64,000 bases of DNA from Osedax fenrisi. Lineage: Eukaryota; Annelida; Polychaeta; Sabellida; Siboglinidae. Within the stretch, counting starts at the first letter, position 1; every line of letters starts with the position of its first letter. Of this stretch, positions 10,391 to 23,837 are shown one piece after another. A program made the position numbers and the translations under genes. The stretch spans positions 74,083,417-74,147,416 of the forward strand of contig OZ025239.1 of NCBI GenBank assembly GCA_964019155.1, given 5' to 3'. The notes under the pieces were generated by a model, which was given only the letters and a program-made list of their open reading frames with translations, was not told the DNA's origin and did not search any database.

Positions 10391-12570
10391 CTGAAGTATG
10401 TTTACTTTTTAGTATTTGTTTACTTTATAGAGTATTTGTAGCATTACATATATATGTAGAAGTATTTAATAAAGTTTGACGACTCAATGATTCCACAATG
10501 ATAACTTTAGATTCATTAGATGCTTCTTGAATACCTACAATCATTTAATAAAATGTATAGATATACAGTAAATAATAAATTATATTTTATTTTATTAGAC
10601 TAATATAATATTATTAATATTACTAATAATAATACTAGTAGTTAAAAAGTATAATTATATTTATATAGGGAATTAAGCCTATATATAAAGTTATATAAGT
10701 TATAATGAAATAGATAAATTATTAATTTATATAAATATTAAGATGATTATTAACAGATAATTTGTCAATAGTTGAGGATTGTTTGACTGGAGATCCCTGT
10801 TAATAGGGGATAGTAGGTATCCTCCTTCTTGGTGGATGATTGTAGATCAGTTGTGTTAACATATATGTATTATAATTACATATAAATAAAATGTTAATAA
10901 TATAACTATTAAATTATGTAATATTTCATATTATACAAATTATAAATATTATATACGGTAATATATAATATATCATTTTAAATCCTAAAAAGAAAATGAA
11001 TATACAAGTTTTACTATAACAATTGTATTTATAAAATTAGTAAAATTAGTTTTATCATAATTTATATTATTTTTATTATAATATTATTTAATTATTATAG
11101 TCATATAGTTTAGATAGAATATATACACAAATTTACATTGGTAATACACTTTATTAATTTGTTATCATTCTAGCTATTTGACATTCTAAAATGTGACTAC
11201 ATCTTTTGTATGTAACCTCCTTTTCTCTCTACACTAACAATTTCAATAAATTGATTCCAAATCTTATGTGTTTCTCTAGCAATTTTATAACTAATACCTT
11301 AATATATATATATATATATATATAACTGAAAGCTATAAGATGTTAATGCTTTTAATTTAATAAAGGCACATACCATTACAGTTTACCATGTAAATAGATT
11401 GGTATATTAATAATCTAGCCGAATTCTATTCATTGTATCAAGCTATTTTTGTTACTAGATGTATGTAGTACATACTATGTACACACTGCTTAAGATATAC
11501 TTGTACATGATTGTAAAGAGATATTTATATTATATAGCCTATTTTATATATAGTGATTTTAAATGTAATTATTCTATAGAAATAGTATTTTTTTTTTAAT
11601 TTATAGCCTTTTTAATGTAAATAAAAATGTTCTTTTCATAAAGAAAACAATAATAGTATTATAGCTAAAATAATTTTATAAAAACTATAAAATTATAGTA
11701 TTGTAATTCCCAGTAGATACAATTTTATCATAAAATACTATAATATATTAATATTATTTAGTAAAGCTAATATATTATGGTTATAATATGAACATTGTAC
11801 AAATTAATAAAATTATAGTTTATGTTAAAAATATCAAAAATTAATACATATTTGTATTTAAAATATACATATTTTAATATTAATTATAATATATAATCTA
11901 TATACATTATATAAAATATCATAGTGAATTATTATAATAATATGTATGAGCTACTATTGTAATATATTAATATTATTGTTTGTTTTAAATATTGTAATTT
12001 GAAAAATCCAATTAAACCAAAAAAATGGTTTTTATAATTGAAAAAATCGTATTACCCATGAAAAAACCAAATTCACCCTGATAATATATGTATTCATTGT
12101 AAACTTGTGTAACTTGAGCTCCTCAATACAAATATTAAAGAGTCTGATTTCACTAAATAAAGTGACACATCGATATCAACTTTCACTTTGTTTCCAATAA
12201 TAATTAATATCTTAGTTGAGTAAAATATAACCATTATTTTAAAAGGTTTATGGTACTTTATTATTGCTTATAATGTATACTATATATTTATACTTTATAT
12301 ATATATATAAATTTGAATATATTTTGTATATGTTAACTATATTATAAAATATTTCTTAAAATTCTGACGATCTTAAATATTGTTATGATTCAAAATAAAT
12401 TAATATCCAAAATCGATCACCATCAAATAAATTTCACTGTAATAAAGATATATTGATAAACATTAGTCTCGTATTTCAAAATAAATTATCTAAATAAAAT
12501 TTAATAAAAGCTTAATTACTACGATTAATCTTAATGGCTTAGTTCATATTCTAACTATATCGTCGGCGAG
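10391..12570. other. AT-rich gene-free stretch
   Basis: No credible coding sequence. 11371-11640 (starting CAGTTTACCATGTAAATAG) is a diverged inverted copy of 18060-18298. Short AT microsatellite at 11299-11323. Confidence 0.6.
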
Positions 12571-12664
12571 GACACTAATGTAAGCGATGCGTACTACCGC
12601 TGCACTCACTCATCGTCAACGAAGATGACTCATCGCGCACCCCACCCCCCCCCCGCCCACACAG

Positions 12665-13083
12665 ATGGAATGGCCCGGAGAACTGATGGACAAGGACCCG
12701 CGTCGCGAGCGTCCGTTCGAGGAGCACGTGTTCTACTGTCGGTACGGCGTAACGGATACGCGCCGTCTGTGGATGAGGGACGCCATAGTGTCTTACGGCG
12801 GCGTGTGGACGGATCAGCCCTCGGCGGCCGTCACTCACGTTATCGACGAGCCCGGCCAGGATAACGCTGACACCGACCTAGCGGTAGGGGCGGGGGGGGC
12901 ACCAGTGGGGGCGGGGGGGACTGGGTCGTTCTTGTCTCGCGGTCTCGCCATGCGACAGCTAGCTAAGGCGAGGCTTCTTCTAGATGGTTCTAGTGCCGCC
13001 ACCGCAGCCTCCTCGCCCCCCCAGCAGCTACCCGACGACGTCGTGAACCTTGACCTTCGTCACGTGATCGTCGTGCTTCGCAA
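12665..13083 (+). CDS. DBF4: DBF4 homologue, exon with BRCT-like motif N
   Basis: DBF4 is the regulatory subunit that activates CDC7 kinase to fire replication origins in the nucleus. This exon encodes 139 codons plus two bases. Residues about 18-60 form a BRCT-like block (EEHVFYCRY, the GG at 45-46, then VTHVI at 56-60). After a Gly/Ala-rich linker come SRG at 91-93 and VVNLDLRHVIVVLRK near 125-139, matching the order of the DBF4 N-terminal region (motif N, SRGK-like helix, final helix). The donor A/GTACAT at 13084 is acceptable and phase 2. ATG 12665 directly follows CCCACACAG, so it may be either the start codon or the first codon after an acceptor; an upstream exon cannot be excluded. GC content is far above the flanks. 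The family assignment rests mainly on the later motifs. Confidence 0.75.
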
Positions 13084-13892
13084 GTACATATGGTTTGTTA
13101 TCATATACACTATATTGTATGGTAGGGTATTCTTATATGTATATAATATCGTATTTTATTTATATAATTTAGCGAAGATATATAATCTTAATCGAACCTA
13201 ATTAATTATTATATGTAATCAATTAGGAAATATATAATAATTCTTGCTGTTTACATCACTAATTAACCACACGATAGTAGAATAAGTAATACTACTGCCT
13301 GCATTCATTAATTGTTCGTCGTTATACAAATATAATTAAGATATATGATACAACAAAATATAATGCTGATAATTAAGGTTTATAATAAAATGTAATGAAA
13401 AAGTAGAATAATTCATAAAGCTAAACATTTGTAAAGGTTGACTGTCAAAATGTTAGGTTAATAAAAGTTGGAAGTTAAAAATATCAATATTTATAGAGTG
13501 AGAAATACAGTATGAAATTAACTTTCAAGTAAAATTATTTTAATATTTGTCCTACATGATAAAAATCAATGCATATTTCTAATAATTATACTTACTTTAT
13601 ATGAAATAGAATTAGTGAGATAGTTGTGTAGAGAAGGTTCGTAAAGATCACATGGTATTCTAGTCATAATAAGTTGTTATAGGCTTGTTTATAATCTTCA
13701 TAAAAATACACAAGAAATTTAAATTATAATAAATATTATGCAAACAAATAATGATCCTGTATTTACATAAGTCATGTGGGGATAGCAGTTTATTATCATT
13801 GAATAATTAAGTAGAACTAGAGTCAATTGTTTGTTAAATATTATCTTTTTTTAATAAATATATATATATATATAATTTTATAACTACCTTAC

Positions 13893-14172
13893 ATCTTAGT
13901 TGGCATAGGCATCACATATACATATAGTAGGACATGGGTTCTAGCCCCATCTGAACCATAAAAATAGGTCCATCACGGGTGTAGCCGGCCCCAGCCATAT
14001 AGTATATATCATATCGGGCCGGTCAACGCAAGCCTTATTCTTGCGTTTATATATTTTACTTATCAAATCTTAAATATTTGACTTGTCCGATGTCTAGTAA
14101 ATGTTTTAAAATGAATAATTTGAAGCCAACGATATTGGGCTGTTTTTTCTGGTATGAAAGTAGCTTAGGTAT
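13893..14172 (+). mobile_element. tRNA-derived SINE-like element
   Basis: The head carries a pol III box-B-like GGGTTCTAGCCCC (13936-13948) preceded by a weak box-A-like TTGGCATAGGC. The body from about 14025 matches 1912-2075. The tRNA of origin is not recognisable. Confidence 0.5.
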
Positions 14173-14176
14173 CTAT

Positions 14177-14200
14177 CTAGAGTGGCCTGGCGTTGCCCAG
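14177..14200 (-). mobile_element. Helitron-like 3' end
   Basis: On the minus strand the sequence reads CTGGGCAACGCCAGG, then CCACT and CTAG. A short GC hairpin followed within about 10 nt by CTAG and an A/T-rich junction is the usual Helitron 3' terminus. Similar ends occur at 35946 and 47766. The rest of the element is not delimited. Confidence 0.4.
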
Positions 14201-14537
14201 TTATTATCATTTAATAATTAGAATCAGTTAATTTTGATTTATTTTAATAGGTAAAATATTATAATGTGATTATTAATAAAATTATCATCAGATGTAATAT
14301 TATTATCTACAGTGTTATTATGCAATATATTTATTGATTATTTATTAATGGAGCTATTGTATTATGTATTCGCATTTCTTGAGAACACAAATTATTTAAA
14401 ATACATGAAATACACCTATTAGTGTAGTTTGTGGTTTATGCCAAATATAACTTGTAAATTAGGCATTTAAAATAATATTAAATAAATAAATATCAGAGAA
14501 ATTAATTTTCATACTTATTATTATATTATATATTGTG

Positions 14538-14583
<46 letters not shown>

Positions 14584-14599
14584 TATAACTAAAATATAA

Positions 14600-16668
14600 T
14601 AACACATTAGAACAAGTAAAAAATATAAATTAAATTTAAATTTACTTAAAAACTAAATAATAACTTTAGACTCAAATTACTCGGAATAGTGATATTACTT
14701 AACACTCATAATAATTTATATTTCTACTTATATTTTCAATATATTTAGAAAAGATATATATATCATGTTAATTTAGTATTAATTACAAAAATTAATACAT
14801 ATATATTATATATAACACATATAGTATGATAACATTTATTTTCATCAACAATCAAAAATCATATATATATATATATATATATATTTTATATAAATATACA
14901 AAATACAAAAAAACCCATAATCTAACGCTCAATTCTGTTAACGAATATTTAATAAATATTATGAAATATTACTTTAAAAATAATGAAAAAAAATCAATAT
15001 TATAGATTATATCAGATTTAAAAAATAGCCCCATTCCCTGTTTGATATGTAACATACTGATATACTAATAGTCACCCAACTCTTAATAATACATTTTTCA
15101 TTTATTTATATTTTGAGATTTGTATTAAAAATTGTAATTAGATTATCATTATTTAAGTAATCTAGTTTATATTGTTCATTTTAGTTTTTAAATATTAATG
15201 TTCATTATTATTGTTATCAAATATATTTAGAGATTTTGGTAATTGTTTATTTGGTAGTTCCTATTGAGGAATTTTATTTTTCTGATATTCAGTGTTAATT
15301 AAATTATTTAATATTATTTATTAAAGACCCACAATTAGATTTATTTGATATATCTGTTAACCATTAACCTTATTAGATACTCGAGTGATTAACTTTAGGA
15401 GGGCGACCTCTGTAATTGAGAACAAAAAGAGTTATTTCAAATATTTTTGTATATATGTAGGGGTAATTGTCTCGATAAGTAACACTGCTTCTATAATTAC
15501 CCTGGAATTGCCTAAATCTGATAATAATAATAATAATAATAATATAATATTATTAAAATATTAAACATTACCTTTAAAATGATATATAAATCATGTTTTT
15601 ACTTAAAATATAACTATAAAATAAACAAGTTTAAAATTATATAATTTAAATAAATTATAATATTAATTTAAAAAAAATTAATTAAATTTAATAATCGTCA
15701 TTAATTAAAGAATATAAGATTGTTTTTAGAATTTTAAAAGATAAAATAAAGAATATTATATATACATTTAAATAATCAATTTCATAGGTTGCTATTTATT
15801 TATAATAACATAATGTAATAAGTTATCGTCTGTATATATATTTAATACATTTTTCATAATAATATAGTAAATATTTAGAATTAATTTACTCAGAATAATT
15901 ATGTTAACTAATTTCAATCATTTAAAAAGTATTAAGTCCTTCAATAATACTTTAATTGAAATGAAATTTGTAGACAATGTAGAATAGATATAATTATACA
16001 ATATTTGCATTTTTTTTAAATAATAATTATTAAAATTTAAAACATAATTTTATCTTTATTTTCAAAATAATAATAATTTATTAGTTAAACATAATTTATA
16101 TTAAATATTTTCTTTTAAATTCTATATAATAATATCATTGTGTTAAATATTGTATTGAATAAATAAATAAAAAATACGTTAATACACTTTTAGTAGACTA
16201 CTATTTTTTCTATTAAATACATGTACAAATCTATTTATAAAATAGAGGTTTTCATTACTATTAAAGCAACTACTCTTAAATAATGTATTATTTGAATAGG
16301 ATATTACGCACCTTTTTGTGGTGAAAATAAATATTTATTTTTAAATTTTGTTATTTCATAATACTCTATGATATATTTTTTAATATCAATAATCTAATTA
16401 TTCATGAAAATAATCTACAAATTACATAAAAAGTGGTTTTTGAATACGTAATAAAATATATAATTATTTTTTTATTATTTAATTTAGATGCCCAACTAAT
16501 ACATTTCATTTGACTAGAGTTTACAATAACTTATTGCGAATTTAAAGGTGATAATCATATGCGGATCCTGAAATTTGAAATTTATATGGGGCGTGTGCAA
16601 TGCACACTGTGCATCTACCCTTGTGCATTACAATCTAACTGATTACACACACACACACACACACACAT

Positions 16669-16711
<43 letters not shown>

Positions 16712-16800
16712 CACACCCACACACATACACACTTTCATATAGGACTACTATATTTAAAAATAATTATTATAAGTATATAAGTATTACACTATAATTTAAC
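14600..16800. other. AT-rich DBF4 intron sequence
   Basis: Part of the 6-kb intron 13084-19085. No coding signal. Contains AT and CA/AT microsatellites (14541-14575, 14861-14883, 16646-16735). Confidence 0.6.
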
Positions 16801-16823
16801 AATATTCTATATAGGGTACAAAC

Positions 16824-17352
16824 TAGGGATGTAAATGATGCCGAGCTTTTGATGCCGAGCCGAGACTATTGGTTTTTGATGCCGAGCCGAAACTTTCATT
16901 TTCGGAAAAAAAACGAGCCCAGGCCGAGCCGAGACTCTAGCCAAACGAGCCCGAGCCGAACCGAGACTCTAGCCAAACGAGCCCGAGCTGAGTTGAGACT
17001 TTTACAAAACATTACCGAGTCGAAATGATGCTTTTTTGAAATTACATTTTAATAATAATTTTTATATATTTCACATTTACATCAATTTAAAAAAAATAAT
17101 CTGCACCAACTTCGCGATTCAGTGAATAATAATGTAAATTTTATATAATGGCGTAAATAATACCGAGCTTTTTGATGCCGAGCCGAGACTTTTGGTTATT
17201 GATGCAGAGATGAGACTTTCATTTTCGGAAAAAAAACGAGCCCGAGCCGAGCCGAGCTGAGACTCTAGCCAAGCGAGCCCGAGCCGAGTTGAGACTTTAG
17301 GTAATTGAGACTGAGACTGCATCATGCTTATCGAGCATCATTTACATCACTA
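16824..17352. mobile_element. hAT MITE with GC-rich internal repeats (529 bp)
   Basis: The ends are TAGGGATGTAAATGATGC and the inverse of TAGTGATGTAAATGATGC, fitting the hAT end consensus. The flanking 8-bp repeats GTACAAAC (16816-16823) and GTACACAC (17353-17360) differ at one base. The inside repeats GAGCCGAGACT, ACTCTAGCC and ACGAGCCCGAG several times, unusually GC-rich for this intron, and is duplicated around 16855-17000 and 17160-17300. No transposase. Confidence 0.85.
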
Positions 17353-17399
17353 GTACACACACACACACAAACACACATATATATATATATATATAGTAA

Positions 17400-17545
17400 T
17401 TCATATTTTTGATTTGAGTTTGTTTCACTGATTTGGTTTAGTTTAGTTTGGTTAGGTTTGGTTTAGTTTTAATATTTCCAGGTTTTTTAGCTGTATTACA
17501 TTCCGAATGAGCCTATAAAAGCATATATATATATATATATAGTTG
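17400..17545 (+). repeat. Dispersed AGCCTATAAA/GCTGCATTA repeat, single copy
   Basis: Contains GGTTTAGTTTTAATA, TTTTTTAGCTGTATTAC and GAATGAGCCTATAAAAGCAT followed by an AT run, the same order of segments as each unit of the array at 34343-35714. Confidence 0.65.
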
Positions 17546-18059
17546 AAGACATGAATTTAAATGCGCGCACATGCCCTTTATAACATTTATAATCGCCAAT
17601 TATAAAAACTAAAAGGCACATTGTTTACATCACATTATTTTATATTGCAGCGTTTGTAATCCTATATCAGGTGATCTTATTGACCAATGAGATATCAATT
17701 ACAATGGTGACTATGGTTCATTTTGTTTTGAAACAGCTATTTTATTTTTACATTTTTTATTATACTTTATATATTATAATACTTTACTTACATTTTATAC
17801 ATTTAAACATTACATTCCTCATTTATTTACTATATTCAGTTATTATTAGTTATTATTAGTTATTATTAGTTGTTATTAGTTCACTTGATAATATTAGTTA
17901 TTTTAGCTTTATATTTTATTGTTATATTTTATATATTATTTAGATAATATTGTATTTGTATTTCTGCCAAACTTCAAATGCTGTGTTCTTGAAATAATCA
18001 ATTCACACTAACAGTGTATGTATAAAGGCTATGCAAAAATAATATATATAATACTCATT

Positions 18060-18298
18060 TTGTTTGCATTATAAATAGAATATTTATATATATATATTAA
18101 AATAAATCTATATTTCTTAAATATTATTTTTTAATGATAGTAAAAATACTATTTCTATAAAATAATTATATTTAAAATCACTATATATATATCTCTTTAT
18201 AATAATATACAAGAAATAGCTATTCAAATGTGATATGAATATAATTCTGAGCTATTAATAGACCATATGCTGCCTATCTATTTACATGGTAAACTGTG
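18060..18298 (-). repeat. Dispersed repeat, inverse of 11371-11640
   Basis: Reads in reverse complement as CAGTTTACCATGTAAATAG, AAAGAGATAT, AGTGATTTTAAAT and TATAGAAATAGTATTTTT in the same order as 11371-11640. Family unknown. Confidence 0.5.
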
Positions 18299-18865
18299 AA
18301 ATAGTGTGTGCCCTGTGACATCCCCTTAAATAATATATATTTAATTTATATACAAATTTATATGTAGAATTATATATAAAAAGTATTTAATATAGCCCTA
18401 TATAATAGTATCAAATGAATTTACGAGAAAATATGAAATATATATCTAAATATATATACATATATATATTATAAATTATGATATATTTTATATATATATT
18501 GGATTTATTAAAATATAAGATATAAATATGATTGCATTCGAATTACTTACAACTTTTAGAGATGAATCACTGTTCACTATACCTGAAACCACTATTATAC
18601 ACTCACTATCATACGTTATACTCTATCATTTATCCTTTATGATTGTCCCCCAATATGTATATATTTAATAGATATTATCTATAAATTTATATATATATAT
18701 ATGTGTGTGTATTTAATCATTATATACTAATAATTATTATTTATTAGAAGGCATTTTTGTCATCTTTTCTTTCGTAACTATAAAGTTAATCTTATACATA
18801 TATAGTCGCATGTGTATTATAAGTGTATTTATGTCTGTATTCACTTATGCTACATAACTTATTAA

Positions 18866-18985
18866 ATTTTATATTAAACCCTTATTAAATATTTTATTAA
18901 ACCCTTATTTAATGTTATATTAAACCCTTATTTAATGTTTTATTAAACCCTCATTAAATTTGTTATTAAACCCTAGTTTAACGTT
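18866..18985 (+). repeat. Short tandem repeat (TATTAAACCCTTATTTAATGT)-like, about 5 units
   Basis: Units of 23-28 bp sharing TTAAACCCT and TTAAAT/TTTAATGT. Lies about 100 bp upstream of the DBF4 second-exon acceptor. Confidence 0.7.
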
Positions 18986-19085
18986 TTATGTTATATACAC
19001 AAATCTTGTCTCTTGCTGCATTTTACATTTTTATATATATTTATAAATATTTTTAAATACTTAAATATTAATATTAATTTTGTAG

Positions 19086-20683
19086 TTTGGATAAAATCAT
19101 CCGGAAACGAGAAGAAGTCATTTTCCTCAAAAAACCCGGCTTCGTGATTCACGACGAAAATCAGGAATACTGTCCGATCTGGGCGAACTGGGAGAGTTCG
19201 ACGCCGTTCTTCATGAAACCGCTTCCCGACCTCAATACCGAGATTCTCAAAAAAGTCGTCGAATCCAACGATTTCTTGAGCCTACGAAAAAATAAATCCA
19301 TTCCCGAACTATTCCCCGAGTTCACGGACGACGATCGCGGCGAATACGACGACGACGCCCCCGAGAATTTCAATCTCCGCGCCTACGTACGACACAAGTT
19401 CCCCGGCCTCGTAGTGAAAGGTCTCACGGACAGAGATAGTTCACCCCCTGCCCCTGCCCTCGACGACAGCGACGTAGTAGACAGAATTAATCGCGAGATA
19501 GCCGAATTCGAAGAGTCGCTAGCTGCCGCCGCCGACCTCAAGCAAGACTCGCTGTACGCGTACCTACCGCCGGAGCCCGCCCATCTCGTCATCGACTTGA
19601 ACATGGACCACGTGATGGACGACCGCCATAGACCCGTACAGCCGGTAAACCCACCCGAGCCTAAAGAAAAGTACGTCGCTAACCGATCGTCATCGTCTAC
19701 GATTTGTACGTCGCCGCCACCTGGTGGTGTGCCGGTGCAACAGTATAAATCTATAGTTCGAGAGAAATGTTCCACGATTGAAGATAAATCGACTCTTCGA
19801 GAAACATCAACTCTTCACGAAACATCATCTATTCACGACATATCATCTCTTCACGAAAAATCAACTCTTCAAGAAAAATCAACTCTTAAAAAAAAATCAA
19901 CTCTTCAAGAAACATCATCTCTTCATGAAACATCAACTCTTCAAGAAAAATCAACTCTTCACGAAACATCATCTATTCACGACATATCATCTCTTCACGA
20001 AAAATCAACTCTTCAAGAAAAATCAACTCTTCAAAAAAAATCAACTCTTCAAGAAACATCATCTCTTCACGAAACATCAACTCTTCAAGAAAAATCAACT
20101 CTTCACGAAACATCATCTATTCACGACATATCATCTCTTCACGAAAAATCAACTCTTCAAGAAAAATCAACTCTTCAAAAAAAATCAACTCTTCAAGAAA
20201 CATCATCTCTTCACGAAACATCAACTCTTCAAGAAAATTTAACTCTTCACGAAACATCATCTATTCACGACATATCATCTCTTCACGAAAAATCAACTCT
20301 TCAAGAAAAATCAACTCTTCAAGAAAAATCAACTCTTCACGAAATATCAACTCTTCACGAAACATCATCTATTCACGACATATCATCTCTTCATGAAAAA
20401 TCAACTCTTCAAGAAAAATCAACTCTTCAAGAAAAATCAACTCTTCAAGAAAAATCAACTCTTCACGAAATATCAACTCTTCACGAAACATCATCTATTC
20501 ACGACATATCATCTCTTCACGAAAAATCAACTCTTCAAGAAAAATTAACTCTTCAAGAAAAATCAACTCTTCAAGAAAAATCAACAATTACAAATAAATT
20601 AATAATCAAAGATAAATTAAATATTTTTGATATTTTTAATAAAGAGAAACATAAATTATCGTATGACACCGAAACCTTCAAGA
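19086..20683 (+). CDS. DBF4: DBF4 homologue, exon with motif M and hexapeptide array
   Basis: Acceptor TTTTGTAG precedes base 19086, whose single T completes the codon left by exon 12665-13083 (AA+T, Asn). Residues about 155-171 read KKPGFVIHDENQEYCPIW, the DBF4 motif M that docks CDC7 (family pattern: KKPF..VED.SQ.YRP). An acidic and proline-containing stretch follows, then 44 hexapeptides (separate entry). A strong donor A/GTAAGA at 20684 ends the exon in phase 1, exactly what the zinc-finger exon at 23838 needs, giving FK-R-YCDVC across the junction. Reading on to the stop at 20755-20757 is therefore intron. The exon is much longer than the equivalent region in vertebrate DBF4 because of the array. 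Confidence 0.85.
19789..20580 (+). repeat. In-frame 18-bp array with higher-order structure (44 units)
   Basis: Exactly 792 bp, made of 18-bp units encoding hexapeptides such as STLQEK, STLHET, SSLHEK and SSIHDI. The marker SSIHDI recurs at units 3, 11, 19, 27, 33 and 40, so the array is itself built of blocks of 8, 8, 8, 6 and 7 units (144, 144, 144, 108, 126 bp). No unit breaks the frame. A second frame is also open through most of it, a by-product of the low-complexity unit. Confidence 0.95.
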
Positions 20684-20993
20684 GTAAGACCACAAAGAAT
20701 ACTAAATTGATGTCAAAGGTGAATTCTAAACTTGAAAATATACATCATAGTTAGTTTATTTACTTGAATTAAAATTAGTTATTTTATTATCAATTTATTT
20801 CTAGTTAGTTTCATTTCATTTATAAATTTACCAGTATTTTTCTATGAATTTTCTTATTCTTTAAAATATTTAAATTAGTTAACAATATTTAGAAAAGTAG
20901 TTATATAGTTAACATTTGTACTTTATTTATATCAAAATTTCTAAAATAATATATATATATAAGGTATGGGTTCTAAAACGTATTTGTATTTAA

Positions 20994-21602
20994 GGGGACG
21001 CGATACTATTGATTTTTTCGGAAAAAAATTTAATTTCAAATTTTTTTTTAATGTAAAATTATAATATTTCAAATATTATCTTTAAAATGGTGTTTAAATT
21101 ATGTTCATTACATTATTCATTTTGTTTATATTATATTATTTGTACCTGTATAATCATATTGTTTATATTCATATATTATATTTGAAACTTGATTTACTCA
21201 GAATAATTATTTGTGATCAATCATGCTGACATAACTAGCATTAACTTTTGTACAATTGAATATTTTTTCTTCATTTTTTCAATATAACTAGATAAAACCT
21301 GTAAGATTAAAGTTATTTGTCAAAATTAAAAAATATATATTTAAAAAATTTTAATTAGCAATTTAGTTGGAAAATTAACATTTTTTATCAGATATTTCAA
21401 TTCTTTTTTTTAGAAACATATAACATAAAGATGTGTAAACATCTATAAATTTCAACATATAATATACAAATATGGAATATTATTAATAGATTAAAAATAA
21501 AAAAAATAAAAAAAAGTGAATATTTTTTGAGTTAATAGATTTCTAAAAATAGCATTTTTTCGTATCTTTTACATGTAAACCAAACGATGGTATCGCGTCC
21601 CC
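20994..21602. mobile_element. TTAA-flanked MITE (609 bp)
   Basis: Ends GGGGACGCGATACTATTG and the inverse of GGGGACGCGATACCATCG, flanked by TTAA (20990-20993, 21603-21606). Interior AT-rich, non-coding. The TTAA target fits piggyBac or Kolobok; the GGGG start does not let me choose. Lies in the second DBF4 intron. Confidence 0.8.
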
Positions 21603-21606
21603 TTAA

Positions 21607-23150
21607 ATATAATGATTTTGTATATTTGATCAAATTCACTCAAGTAACTATCAATTGAATATGACTAACTTTTGTAAAGAATTTTAATACAGTTAGTAAA
21701 TTTATGAATTGTAAAAATAAACAATTTTTATAACTACATTTTATATATGAACTAATTTAGGTTTTATTACGATTAATAATAATAATAATAAATTATAAAA
21801 TAAAAAATATATCACAAGATAATAAAAATAAAATAAATATTTTATAGTATAAGTAATCTTGAATGAGATAGTTTTGGATATATATGGAAGTAATTTGGGA
21901 TCACTTAAATTATTTGTAGATAACATTATTTATAGTAATACTATTATTAATAAATGTGTAGGTACTATTGGTATTTATAAATATATTGCACAGGTATATA
22001 ATTAGGTATATAGGGCGCATTTGTCATTACCTCCTATGCAATTTAATGAAACACCTAGTCGACCATCTTATGTGTAGGACCATGTGACAAATAGCTATGT
22101 ATATATATTACATAATGTTTCATAATAATAAATGTATGATATTATATATAGGATATTATAGTAAATTGCGGTCTATATTCCTAATTTAATTTATAATAAA
22201 ATCTGAAATACATTCGAATTTCTATGTAAACAAATAAAATCCCAGTGTAGATAAATATAAAAATCGCAAATTCACATGGTTTCTATACACAAGATATCGT
22301 ACATTTGATGTTTCACTATATATTGGCGAATGCCTACCTACCTAATTATATATCTGTGATATAATGAAACTGTTTAATCGGTTAGATCAGTAAATATGAA
22401 TATATTGTTATGTATTATAAGAGACAAAGATTGTAGTAATGTCGGATAATGTGGACTTTATGTTATAGTTCAATAAAATAATGTATAGTAATAATTCGAT
22501 GTCATTCGTTTATTTCATTTTTACACAACACATAATATTATAGATATGTGAGATATATTAATATATACTATAAACGTAATGTATACTTAACTATTATAAA
22601 TATACTTTTATACTATAATACTACTATTATAAGAGTATGATATATTTAAAAATTAGTCTTAAAAATTTTAAATTAATATTTTGTAATATCTATTCTTCAA
22701 TTGCCCGAGTATTACTACGTAACATAGGTTCAATAAGTTGTTTGATACAACATCCAAATAAGATCCATTTCTGTTAATTGTATTTTAATAATATAGTACC
22801 TCTTGACGTTAACTTTAGATACACATGTATCATGCCTGTGATAGTGTGACTCATAAAACAGACTATTTATCGACAATTTTACATAATATTTATTATAAAT
22901 AATTACATCTGAATTCGTAAACAGAATTTATTATAAAAATCATTTAAAATTACCATAATAATGAATAATTTTACATAGCTATGTTAATTATTATATTATA
23001 TTAATCATATTTTAACTCGCGCCTCTTATTAATATAGATAATATTAGATATAATTATATAGACAAAAATAGGTTTTTACCATGGCAAAAACCTATTTTAA
23101 CTAGACAGGTTATTACCATAGGCGGTAAAAACCTACAGAACACTGTATTT
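21607..23150. other. AT-rich DBF4 intron sequence with a hairpin
   Basis: No coding signal. At about 23067-23101 AAAATAGGTTTTT is followed, after an 8-base loop, by its perfect reverse complement. Confidence 0.6.
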
Positions 23151-23233
23151 AGTAGTGGGATTCGAGTGCAGGTTTCTATCACAAAGCGCCATACACTACA
23201 TCCAATTGCATATGCACTTTATGTATAGCGATG
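23151..23233 (-). mobile_element. Partial P-like MITE, family 1
   Basis: Matches the left terminal part of the 6246-6732 element in inverse orientation: TAGTGGGATTCGAGTGCAGG, CCATACACTACA and CAATTGCATATGCACTTT, then a decayed end (TATAGCGATG). Its other end is not found. Confidence 0.6.
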
Positions 23234-23837
23234 GCCTAGATAGTGCAATAAGTGCACGCTACCGATGCCACACAACACCTAGGTGAAGGTCGTAACTCTC
23301 ACTTTATCATTTGAATTTGAATTTGAATTTTTCATAATTTATCATTAAAAATATTATCTTTATATTCTTATATATTTGTCTTCGTAATGATGTAGACTAT
23401 CCAATATATAACGATTTCGCGCGTTCGAGTAAAAACACAAATGTTTGCAAATTTGCGCGTTATTCTGTACCAGTCGATAAATTTGAGTTATTTATAGATG
23501 TACAACACGCGTCTACATATACACTATACTGAATATATATATATATATACATATACACTATACTGAATACATGTCAAATTTTCGTCCCCACAGCATAGGA
23601 AATGATTCACCCTTTCCTAAAAGCTGAGATCTGTCGCGGCCTTGTTGGCATATCATTAGCATATACGAGCTAAGCAATGGCATATGTAAATCAATAATGT
23701 TAATACTTTTATTTTCTTTCTTACTATTAGTTTTATCTCCTGTTTTATGTCATTTTGAATATCTATTTTCTATATTTAATAAATTATATTATTATTATTA
23801 CATATATACATATACACCACTGAATACATACACACAG

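Noticed and set aside
13893..13965. A functional tRNA gene
   Set aside because: Only a box-B-like segment is convincing; no cloverleaf or acceptor stem could be formed.
19778..20242. Second open frame rich in LFTKHHLFTK across the DBF4 repeat
   Set aside because: A low-complexity 18-bp unit leaves another frame open; motif M and splice phases fix the real frame.
20684..20757. DBF4 ending at the stop at 20755-20757
   Set aside because: The GTAAGA donor at 20684 is strong, in the right phase, and joins directly to the zinc-finger exon.
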